A stretch of DNA of 10,088 nt from JBBSMX01 sp038232935. Its GTDB lineage: Bacteria; Bacteroidota; Rhodothermia; Rhodothermales; JANQRZ01. Both the position numbers and the translations under genes were made by a program. Within the stretch, counting starts at the first letter, position 1. The number at the start of each line of letters is the position of its first letter. The stretch lies in assembly GCA_038232935.1 (NCBI GenBank), contig JBBSMX010000150.1, positions 1-10,088 of the forward strand, read 5' to 3'. The notes under the pieces are model-generated. The model worked only from the letters and a program-made list of their open reading frames with translations. It did not search any database and was not told the origin of the DNA. Shown one piece after another: positions 6,036 through 10,088 of this stretch.

Positions 6036-6461
6036 TCACGCCGGTTCGGCGAGGCGCGTCGCCTTCAGCACGATCTCGACGCCCGCGAGCGCCTTCGAGA
6101 CGGGGCAGATCGTCTTTGCTTTCTCGGCCGCCTCGCGGAACGCCGCCTCGTCGAGTCCCGGCACCTCGCCCTCCGTCTCCAACTCGACTTTCGTGATGGC
6201 GAGTGCGTCGGGGTCGAGCGTGACGGTGGCCGTGGTGCGGATCGCCTCCGGCTCGTGGCCGCCCTCCCCCAGCACGAGCGCGAGCGCCATCGAGAAGCAG
6301 CCCGCGTGGGCGGCACCGAGCAGCTCTTCGGGGTTGGTGCCGCCCGCCTGCTCGAAGCGAGAAGCGAAGGAGTACGGCTTTTTGACGTCGCCGAAGCGGA
6401 CGGTGCCACTGCCCTGTTTGAGGTTCTTGTTCCAGATGGCCTGTGCGTCTCTCGTAATCAT
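6036..6461 (-). CDS. osmC: OsmC-family peroxiredoxin
   Basis: This 141-aa protein matches the OsmC/Ohr fold. The sequence GGTNPEELLGAAHAGCFSMAL carries the first redox cysteine, C55, and KAKTICPVSKAL carries the second, C119, 64 residues later; E. coli OsmC uses C59 and C125. OsmC enzymes reduce organic and fatty-acid hydroperoxides in the cytoplasm using these two thiols. The start MITRDAQAIWNKNLKQGSG resembles OsmC rather than Ohr. The ATG is 10 bp past the fdxA stop, so the two are cotranscribed from the divergent promoter at 6850-6995. A peroxide-defence role fits the rest of the cluster. Confidence 0.9.
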   Translation of the reverse strand: MITRDAQAIWNKNLKQGSGTVRFGDVKKPYSFASRFEQAGGTNPEELLGAAHAGCFSMALALVLGEGGHEPEAIRTTATVTLDPDALAITKVELETEGEVPGLDEAAFREAAEKAKTICPVSKALAGVEIVLKATRLAEPA

Positions 6462-6471
6462 GATGGGCTCT

Positions 6472-6849
6472 CTATTCGTTCGGGGTTGGGGTGTCGACGT
6501 CCCAGGTCAGGATGTCCTCCTCGGACTTCTCGCTGAGCTTCGGCTCGCTCGCCCACGCGTCGGCCTCCGGCAGCGCGGGCTGCTTCTCGGTGAGGTTGTG
6601 GCCCATCGCGCTCCACTGCTCGGCGAGGTAGGCGTTCCACTCGGCGTAGTGCTCCCATTTCGCGGGCAGCTCGTCGTCAGCGTAGATGGCTTCGACGGGG
6701 CAGGTCGGGACGCAGGCGTTGCAGTCGATGCACTCGTCGGGGTGGATGGCGATGAAGTTGGGGCCGACGTAGAAGCAGTCGACGGGGCAGACCTCGACGC
6801 AGTCGGTGTAAAGGCAGTTGATGCAGGGCTCGGCGACGACGTAGGGCAT
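6472..6849 (-). CDS. fdxA: 7Fe ferredoxin ([3Fe-4S][4Fe-4S]), FdxA type
   Basis: This 125-aa protein is nearly superimposable on Azotobacter-type ferredoxin I at its N-terminus (CINCLYTDCVEVCPVDCFY, then HPDECIDCNACVPTCPVEAI). By that alignment C9, C17 and C50 bind the [3Fe-4S] cluster; C21, C40, C43 and C46 bind the [4Fe-4S] cluster; C12 and C25 are the extra conserved cysteines. The C-terminal tail is about 18 residues longer than in ferredoxin I and acidic. It is a cytoplasmic electron carrier; in other bacteria FdxA-type proteins are linked to redox and Fe-S homeostasis. It is the first gene of the leftward run, directly across the divergent promoter from the SufR-like regulator, and is therefore a prime candidate target. 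Confidence 0.95.
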   Translation of the reverse strand: MPYVVAEPCINCLYTDCVEVCPVDCFYVGPNFIAIHPDECIDCNACVPTCPVEAIYADDELPAKWEHYAEWNAYLAEQWSAMGHNLTEKQPALPEADAWASEPKLSEKSEEDILTWDVDTPTPNE

Positions 6850-6872
6850 GGCGGTGTGGGATTCGTTACCAC

Positions 6873-6904
6873 CGAAAGTAGGGGGTCTCGCAGCCCCTTA
6901 TCAA
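6873..6904 (-). promoter_or_regulatory. Candidate Bacteroidota-type promoter for fdxA-osmC
   Basis: On the minus strand TTG (6902-6904) is followed, 21 nt later, by TACTTTCG (6873-6880). This approximates the Bacteroidota -33 TTTG / -7 TAnnTTTG consensus and lies 23 bp before the fdxA ATG, so the leader would be very short. A G4/C4 inverted repeat sits between the boxes. One mismatch in the -7 box keeps this tentative. Confidence 0.4.
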
Positions 6905-6922
6905 GTTAAAAATGTTTTTTAC
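6905..6922. promoter_or_regulatory. 18-bp AT-rich near-palindrome, candidate operator
   Basis: GTTAAAAATGTTTTTTAC has arms GTTAAAAA and TTTTTTAC matching at 7 of 8 pairs around a TG centre. It lies immediately upstream of the fdxA -33 candidate and between the divergent genes. It is unlike the CAAC-N6-GTTG motif I associate with cyanobacterial SufR, so it may be a different operator or an UP-like element. Confidence 0.45.
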
Positions 6923-6995
6923 CTTTTTTATATCACTAATCACGTTCCCTTCATATCTTGGAAGGACCAACGCCCGCCGCCACCGTATCACCGTC

Positions 6996-7649
6996 ATGCC
7001 TTTCTCCCTCCTGCCCGACGGTACGAAAGCCGACCTCCTGCTGCTGATGAAGCGGCAGGGCGCGATCTCGCTCGACGATGCCGAAGCGGCCACCGGGCTC
7101 ACGCGGCCCACCCTGCGCCAGCACCTCGGCCAGCTCGAACGAGACCGTCTCGTCGAGCGCTCGACGAAGAAGCAGCCACGCGGTCGCCCCAGTCTCCGGT
7201 ATGCCCTCACGCCCCAGGCCGAGGCCCTCTTCCCCTCCCGCGACGGCGTGCTCCTGGGTCGCCTCCTGGAGTTCCTCCAGGAGCGGGGCGACGACGGGCT
7301 GATCCAGGACTTCTTCGAGCACTACTGGGACGAGCGGCTGCGCGACGTGCAGCACCGGCTCAGCCAGGTGTCCCCCGGCGACGAGGAGGGGCGAACGGAA
7401 GCGCTCGTGGAAATACTGCGCGAGCAGGGCTTCATGCCGGAGGTCCGGCGCGACGAGGGCGGCCTCGTCATCCGCGAGTGCAACTGCCCGTTCCCCGAGG
7501 CCGTGAAGCGCACCCGGCTGCCGTGTCGGCTCGAAGCCCGCTTCTTCGAGGAGGTGTTCGACGACCGCGTCAGCCGCGTGACCTACATCCCGGATGGCTT
7601 CCCGGCCTGCACCTACGAGTTCCCCGCCCCAGAGAAGGCTGCCCCTTGA
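6996..7649 (+). CDS. SufR-like winged-helix regulator with Fe-S cysteine motif
   Basis: This 217-aa protein has an N-terminal winged-helix domain (residues about 8-75): KADLLLLMKRQGAISLDDAE, then helix-turn-helix LTRPTLRQHLGQLERDRLVE, then a wing with PRGRPSLRYALT. A helical middle follows. The C-terminus has C162, C164, C177 and C205, in the context ECNCPFPEAVKRTRLPCRLE and FPACTYEF. The C164-x12-C177-x27-C205 spacing is that of SufR/Rv1460 repressors, which bind an Fe-S cluster and respond to its loss. ATG at 6996 is chosen because the 28 codons before it are AT-rich promoter DNA. The protein probably senses NO, oxidants or Fe-S status and controls the divergent fdxA run and its own operon. 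The next gene overlaps its stop codon (TTGA). Confidence 0.88.
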   Translation: MPFSLLPDGTKADLLLLMKRQGAISLDDAEAATGLTRPTLRQHLGQLERDRLVERSTKKQPRGRPSLRYALTPQAEALFPSRDGVLLGRLLEFLQERGDDGLIQDFFEHYWDERLRDVQHRLSQVSPGDEEGRTEALVEILREQGFMPEVRRDEGGLVIRECNCPFPEAVKRTRLPCRLEARFFEEVFDDRVSRVTYIPDGFPACTYEFPAPEKAAP

Positions 7650-7870
7650 ACGAGCAATCCTCACCACCCGACAAGGCCCGCCTGGCGGAGGCCGTCCGTG
7701 CGGCATGTCTGCGCACTGCCCTCGACGCCTTCGAGGCGGCCTCCATCAGCGGGCTCTGCTGCACCGGCGCGTGGGAGTGCGCGGTCGGGGCCGTGCGGAC
7801 GCTGGACCTTGACGCGGTGCTCGCCGCGCAGCGCGAGACCCCCGACGAGCAGAACACAGGCTCCCCGTGA
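7646..7870 (+). CDS. Small conserved GLC-motif protein, function unknown
   Basis: This 74-aa protein starts at TTG 7646, overlapping the regulator's TGA in a TTGA junction typical of translational coupling. The sequence is helical and cysteine-containing: AACLRTALDAFEAASISGLCCTGAWECAVGAVRTLDLD, with C21, C38, C39 and C45 if TTG is residue 1. I recall small bacterial proteins sharing an A-x-L-D-A-[FY]-E-x7-G-L-C-x3-G-A-W-E pattern, none with a demonstrated function. No ATG exists upstream in a sensible place, and starting later would cut the conserved helix. Its position between an Fe-S regulator and NO-binding proteins, plus four cysteines, makes metal or thiol chemistry possible, but that is inference. 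Confidence 0.7.
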   Translation: MNEQSSPPDKARLAEAVRAACLRTALDAFEAASISGLCCTGAWECAVGAVRTLDLDAVLAAQRETPDEQNTGSP

Positions 7871-7907
7871 CGGGCCCTCCCCACGACCGATTCCTCTCAT
7901 CAGCCTC

Positions 7908-8327
7908 ATGCCTCCCCCCTCCCTCTCCGAGCGCCCCGACCTCGAAACGGAAGACGACGTCCGCGCCGTCGTCCACGCCTTCTACCGCGACATGGAGACC
8001 GACCCCGTGCTCGGCCCCTACTTCGCCGGGCTCGACTGGACCGCGCACCTCCCGAAGATGGTGCGCTTCTGGTCGTCGGTCGTCTTCCAGACGGGCGCGT
8101 ACCGGGGCCGGCCGTTCGACCCGCACGCGCGGATGCCCGGCCTCCGCCGCGAGCACTTCGCGCACTGGGTCGGCCGGTTCCACCGGATCGTAGACGCCCA
8201 CTTCGAGGGGGAGCGTGCCCGCCTCATGAAGGCGCGGGCCGAGCAGATCGCGACGATTTTCCAGGTCAAGCTCGGTCTCTGGGATGTTATCGGTGACGAA
8301 GCGCCCGAGGCGGAGGTGCGCTCGTGA
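7908..8327 (+). CDS. Truncated haemoglobin, group III (TrHbP/Ctb-like)
   Basis: This 139-aa globin has the group III pattern. Aligned with Campylobacter Ctb, the key haem-pocket residues are present: Tyr B10 = Y26 (HAFYRDM), His E7 = H47 (WTAHLPKMVRFW), proximal His F8 = H73 (FDPHARMPGL) and Trp G8 = W87 (EHFAHWVGRF). The gap after the upstream gene is 37 bp. ATG at 7908 gives the usual short N-terminus. Group III globins bind O2 and NO tightly and are linked to nitrosative stress or low-oxygen respiration. Its stop overlaps the GTG of the hemerythrin gene (GTGA), so the two are translationally coupled. The polar E7/B10/G8 set suggests ligand binding or peroxidase-like chemistry rather than O2 storage. 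The electron donor might be one of the two ferredoxins here. Confidence 0.93.
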   Translation: MPPPSLSERPDLETEDDVRAVVHAFYRDMETDPVLGPYFAGLDWTAHLPKMVRFWSSVVFQTGAYRGRPFDPHARMPGLRREHFAHWVGRFHRIVDAHFEGERARLMKARAEQIATIFQVKLGLWDVIGDEAPEAEVRS

Positions 8328-8980
8328 AACGCTCTGAGGCCCTCCAGCCGCTCTCGCACGACCACCACAAGGGGCTCCAGTTCGCCGCCCGCCTCCGCAC
8401 GTCGCTCCGCACGGGGGACGACGTGGCAGGGCTCCCGGCTGAGGTCGCCGCCTTTTGGCGGGACCACCTCGTGCCGCACTTCGCGGACGAAGAGGCGTTC
8501 GTGCTCCCGGTCCTCCGCGGTGGTGCGTCCCTTCTCGCCGACCGCATGGTCGAGGAGCACGAGGCCATCGAGGCGCTCGTGCGCACGGTCGAGACGGCGC
8601 ACGACGATCCGCCCCTCGCCGCCTTCGCCGAGGCGCTCGTCGCGCACATCCGGTTCGAGGAGCGCGAGGCGTTTCCCGCCGCCGAACGCCTCGCCGACGA
8701 AGAAACGCTCGCCCGGATCGGTGAGCAGGTCGGCGGGTCGAACCCGCCCCCGGCCTCGCTGAGCCTGCCCCCGGACGAGATGCGGCGGCTCGGCTACCGG
8801 GTGATCGATATGATCGTGGACCACATCGAGACGCTACCGGAGCGGCCCGTCTCGAACGTGGCGAGCTGGTCGTCTACGCCCTCCAGCCAGTGGAAGGCGT
8901 GGGACATCACGCCCTTCCCACTCGCCGCCTCGGCCAGCACGAAGAGCATGAGGTGGAGCGAGTGGGGGGTGTTACCGTAG
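8324..8980 (+). CDS. Hemerythrin-like HHE protein with chimeric C-terminus
   Basis: The ORF starts at GTG 8324, overlapping the globin stop (GTGA), and encodes 218 aa. Residues about 5-135 form a hemerythrin HHE domain, with candidate iron ligands H12/H14/H15 (SHDHHKGL), H52-x3-E56 (HFADEEAFVLP), H79 (EEHEAIE) and H108 with E112/E113 (HIRFEEREAFP). HHE proteins bind O2 or NO at a di-iron centre. From about residue 146 the protein changes: LSLPPDEMRRLGYRVIDMI is the N-terminus of a PLP-dependent decarboxylase, ending near residue 180. The last ~38 residues are read from the opposite strand of a DUF3987 gene and are not protein-like. The HHE part is probably functional; the tail is a rearrangement product. 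Confidence 0.85.
   Translation: MKRSEALQPLSHDHHKGLQFAARLRTSLRTGDDVAGLPAEVAAFWRDHLVPHFADEEAFVLPVLRGGASLLADRMVEEHEAIEALVRTVETAHDDPPLAAFAEALVAHIRFEEREAFPAAERLADEETLARIGEQVGGSNPPPASLSLPPDEMRRLGYRVIDMIVDHIETLPERPVSNVASWSSTPSSQWKAWDITPFPLAASASTKSMRWSEWGVLP
8765..8866 (+). pseudogene. N-terminal fragment of a PLP-dependent amino-acid decarboxylase
   Basis: About 34 codons, reading LPPDEMRRLGYRVIDMIVDH and then IETLPERPV, match the N-terminal dimerisation helix of group II (aromatic-L-amino-acid/glutamate-type) PLP decarboxylases, which typically read PEEFRRLG-x2-VVDWIADY-x5-ERPV. The catalytic domain, including the PLP lysine, is absent: homology stops at about 8866, where the reversed DUF3987 fragment begins. 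The fragment is in frame with the hemerythrin gene, with no stop or start between. It is a remnant left by a deletion or insertion. Confidence 0.7.
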
Positions 8981-9222
8981 AGGAACCGAATATGCGGCAT
9001 GGCCGCTGAGAGCGTCCCGAGGAGCGCCGTGAGGAACACGTCGCGCTCGTACCACCGGGCGAACAACTCGCACCCCTCGCGGAGCCGGGGTGGGAGGAGG
9101 TCGAACACGCGCGAGGGGATGGCCGGTCCCCCTTCGGGTTCGGTGCTGTGCTCGTCCGGCTCGGGAAGGGTTAACTCGTAGGCCTTAGAAGACTTGCTGT
9201 GGGGATCATCGCTTCGTAACAT
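8794..9222 (-). pseudogene. DUF3987 protein, truncated to its N-terminal ~115 residues
   Basis: The ORF from ATG 9222 encodes 142 aa. The first ~40 residues are polar. A DUF3987-like segment follows: RVFDLLPPRLREGCELFARW, then ERDVFLTALLGTLSAAMPHI and a Walker-A-like AEAASGKGVMSHA at about residues 104-116. DUF3987 proteins are large primase/helicase-associated ATPases (commonly 400-600 aa) carried by Bacteroidota conjugative and mobilisable elements. Here everything after the P-loop is missing. From about 8866 the frame reads through antisense decarboxylase DNA and stops at 8794-8796. The gene sits downstream of the HTH gene on the same strand, the normal order in such elements, with 104 bp and a hairpin between them. 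Confidence 0.8.
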
Positions 9223-9290
9223 GGTGCGCTGGTATTGCGCGGTGGAGCCTTCGGTTGAGACCCTGGCCGCCACCGCAACGAGTGAATGAG

Positions 9291-9318
9291 CGCCCGGAGG
9301 ATTAGGCCCCTCTGGGCG
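9291..9318 (-). terminator. Stem-loop between the HTH gene and the DUF3987 gene
   Basis: CGCCCGGAGG (9291-9300) pairs with CCTCTGGGCG (9309-9318) at 9 of 10 positions around an 8-nt loop. It lies 8 bp past the HTH gene stop on the minus strand and 68 bp before the DUF3987 start. No T-run follows, so if it terminates it is not a classical intrinsic terminator. It could be an attenuator or an mRNA-stability structure. Confidence 0.5.
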
Positions 9319-9326
9319 TTCGTGCG

Positions 9327-9632
9327 TCAGGTGGCGGCGTTGTGGCCCCTCTCGATCAAGGCCTCGACATCCCCCCTCCGGTAGTACACGTTGCTCCCCA
9401 CCTTCGAGTACGGGAGCTTCCCCGACGCGCGGTAGCGCGCGAGCGTGGGCTTGGAGAGGCCGAGGTACCGACACGCCTCCGCGTTCGTCAACCAGTCCTT
9501 ATCGAGGCGGGCCGCTGCAGCGGGGTCCGTAGCCCCCTTGAGGACGCGGCGGGCGACTTTCTCCCCCGCCTCTTCTAGGAGTGCCCGGAGGCGGGCTTCG
9601 GGAATGAGAACGAGTGCGTTTGATGCTTCCAT
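9327..9632 (-). CDS. Helix-turn-helix protein of mobile elements (MerR/excisionase-like, HTH_17)
   Basis: This 101-aa protein has a helical N-terminus (residues about 10-35) and a C-terminal DNA-binding domain: DWLTNAEACRYLGLSKPTLA, RYRASGKLPYSKVGSNVYYR and RGDVEALIER. The WLTxxEAxxYLGxSxxTLxRYxxxGxLPxxKxG pattern is the HTH_17/excisionase family. In Bacteroidota mobile elements such a gene usually precedes DUF3987 on the same strand, exactly as here. It may regulate the element or act as a recombination directionality factor. ATG at 9632 has no Shine-Dalgarno. The 9-bp repeat cluster about 60-120 bp upstream is a plausible binding site. The gene looks intact although its downstream partner is truncated. 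Confidence 0.88.
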   Translation of the reverse strand: MEASNALVLIPEARLRALLEEAGEKVARRVLKGATDPAAAARLDKDWLTNAEACRYLGLSKPTLARYRASGKLPYSKVGSNVYYRRGDVEALIERGHNAAT

Positions 9633-9691
9633 CGTGCGGCGTGGTGAGTTGAACGTGCCGCAAGATGTCGATATGCACCGATTGATTCCGA

Positions 9692-9754
9692 ACGACTATT
9701 CGCTTGGATCATAGCCGTCCGCGCCGTCAGAATAGCCGTTCGCGGACGGCTATT
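9692..9754. repeat. Cluster of four copies of a 9-bp element, direct and inverted
   Basis: The element ATAGCCGT or its complement occurs four times upstream of the HTH gene: ACGACTATT (9692-9700, inverted, one mismatch), CATAGCCGT (9710-9718), AATAGCCGT (9731-9739) and ACGGCTATT (9746-9754, inverted). The last two form a perfect 9-bp inverted repeat around TCGCGG. The middle two extend to a 13-bp direct repeat (9711-9723 and 9732-9744, 12 of 13 identical) offset by 21 bp, two helical turns. The layout suggests an operator array, arm-type recombination sites or iterons for the mobile element. Confidence 0.75.
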
Positions 9755-9787
9755 GCCAACCATAATTATTGTGAAGAAAGTATGCAC

Positions 9788-9946
9788 CTACGGTTCCTTT
9801 CCATCCTCGTCCAAGAGCGCGCGGAGCGCGTCGATGTTCTCCTTCAAGACGGGCCTCAGAATATCTCCCACGGTGCTATCTGGAAGCCCTGTCTGTTCAG
9901 CCACTTTGTCCCGGAGCGCGTTGGTCAGCACGCTCTGCAAACTCAC
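9788..9946 (-). CDS. Small unknown protein next to the IS (start uncertain)
   Basis: The open frame runs from a possible GTG at 10063 to the stop at 9788. The protein-like part is LTNALRDKVAEQTGLPDSTV, GDILRPVLKENIDALRALLD, EDGKEP. It is amphipathic, and its VAEQTGL-x4-V-x2-IL pattern recalls the N-terminal helices of HU/IHF-like DNA-binding proteins, although the arm region is absent. I chose GTG 9946 (52 aa) because sequence to its left on the minus strand lies close to the transposase gene and may be insertion-sequence DNA. If that is right, the original 5' end may have been displaced by the insertion. I do not recognise a family with confidence, and it may be a fragment. Confidence 0.4.
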   Translation of the reverse strand: MSLQSVLTNALRDKVAEQTGLPDSTVGDILRPVLKENIDALRALLDEDGKEP

Positions 9947-9959
9947 GTATGTAACCCAA

Positions 9960-10088
9960 GTTGTGTGGTATGCCTTGCCGCCCAACGGGCGGGTGTCGTA
10001 GTTCAGGAGAACCCCTTCTTCCGAACGCAAACACCCCCGCCCGATGGACGACCAGGTCACCACAATCTACTGCCTCAGTGACGACTTC
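9960..10088 (+). mobile_element. Left end of an IS982-like insertion sequence (continues past the window)
   Basis: The transposase start at 10044 implies that the left end of the element lies shortly upstream, somewhere between about 9960 and 10043. I cannot fix the terminal inverted repeat because the right end is outside the window. The stretch near 9990-10010 (GGTGTCGTAGTTCAGG) is a candidate. The start coordinate is therefore approximate. Confidence 0.4.
10044..10088 (+). CDS. IS982-like family transposase, first 15 codons (3' end outside window)
   Basis: ATG at 10044 opens a frame running to the window edge and encodes MDDQVTTIYCLSDDF. This matches the N-terminus typical of IS982-family DDE transposases, which commonly begin M-[DN]-x-[KQ]-V-T-x-I-[FY]-C-L-x-D-D-[FL]. 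With only 15 residues, the call rests on this signature and on the mobile-element context (HTH and DUF3987 remnants). The catalytic residues lie beyond the window. Confidence 0.6.
   Translation, partial: MDDQVTTIYCLSDDF

Larger units (their letters stand above)
6850..6995. promoter_or_regulatory. Divergent promoter/operator region between fdxA and the SufR-like regulator
   Basis: This 146-bp intergenic region has a strikingly AT-rich core (about 6898-6960) in a GC-rich window. It holds a near-palindrome at 6905-6922 (arms GTTAAAAA and TTTTTTAC) and an inverted repeat CCTTC-N8-GAAGG at 6948-6965. It also holds a GGGG/CCCC inverted repeat around 6881-6898. It must drive both fdxA (leftward) and the regulator (rightward), and is the likely site of autoregulation. 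Confidence 0.7.

Noticed and set aside
6912..6995. 28-residue N-terminal extension of the regulator (MFFTFFISLITF...)
   Set aside because: It looks hydrophobic but is encoded by the AT-rich promoter core; the winged-helix family starts near MPFSLLPDG.
6848..7645. Upstream part of the 340-aa plus-strand ORF that ends at 7870
   Set aside because: Only the last 74 codons after the TTGA junction are protein-like; the earlier part is an out-of-frame shadow of the promoter region and the regulator gene.

Overview
This is a high-GC bacterial window. It is built around nitric oxide handling and iron-sulfur cluster protection, and it ends in mobile-element debris. Several things suggest a Rhodothermota/Bacteroidota-like host such as Rhodothermales: most genes lack a Shine-Dalgarno sequence, the one good promoter candidate resembles the Bacteroidota TTG / TAnnTTTG type, and the right-hand end carries a HTH + DUF3987 gene pair of the kind seen in Bacteroidota mobile elements. 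This lineage call is inference from sequence style; no marker gene is present.

Layout: (1) positions 1-2539, + strand: the 3' end of norQ (MoxR-type AAA+ ATPase) and a complete norD (VWA-domain protein), the maturation pair for cytochrome c-dependent nitric oxide reductase; norCB probably lies just to the left. (2) positions 2559-6849, - strand: ten tightly spaced genes. Reading from 6849 downward they are a 7Fe ferredoxin (fdxA type), an OsmC-family peroxidase, a 72-aa FPASDPP-motif protein, a 36-aa one-helix membrane protein, an 82-aa ferredoxin with a C-x5-C start, a RIC/YtfE/ScdA di-iron iron-sulfur repair protein, an AhpD-like CxxC protein, a complete but orphan SdhB, a 74-aa membrane protein and a DUF488 protein that converges on norD. 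(3) positions 6850-6995: an AT-rich divergent promoter region with palindromes. (4) positions 6996-8324+, + strand: a SufR-like winged-helix regulator with a C-x12-C-x27-C cluster motif, a 74-aa GLC-motif protein, a group III truncated haemoglobin and a hemerythrin-like protein, chained by TTGA and GTGA start/stop overlaps except for a 37-bp gap before the globin. (5) from about 8760 to the right edge: rearranged DNA. The hemerythrin ORF runs in frame into the N-terminus of a PLP-dependent decarboxylase, which abuts a truncated, oppositely oriented DUF3987 gene. Then come a MerR/excisionase-like HTH gene, a cluster of 9-bp elements, a small unknown ORF and the first 15 codons of an IS982-like transposase.

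Working model (inference): NO and peroxide damage Fe-S clusters. The SufR-like protein senses cluster state and controls both arms. Truncated globin, hemerythrin and NorBC (with NorQD) would bind or reduce NO; RIC would repair clusters; OsmC and the AhpD-like protein would handle peroxides; the ferredoxins would supply electrons; the orphan SdhB would be a client or replacement Fe-S subunit.
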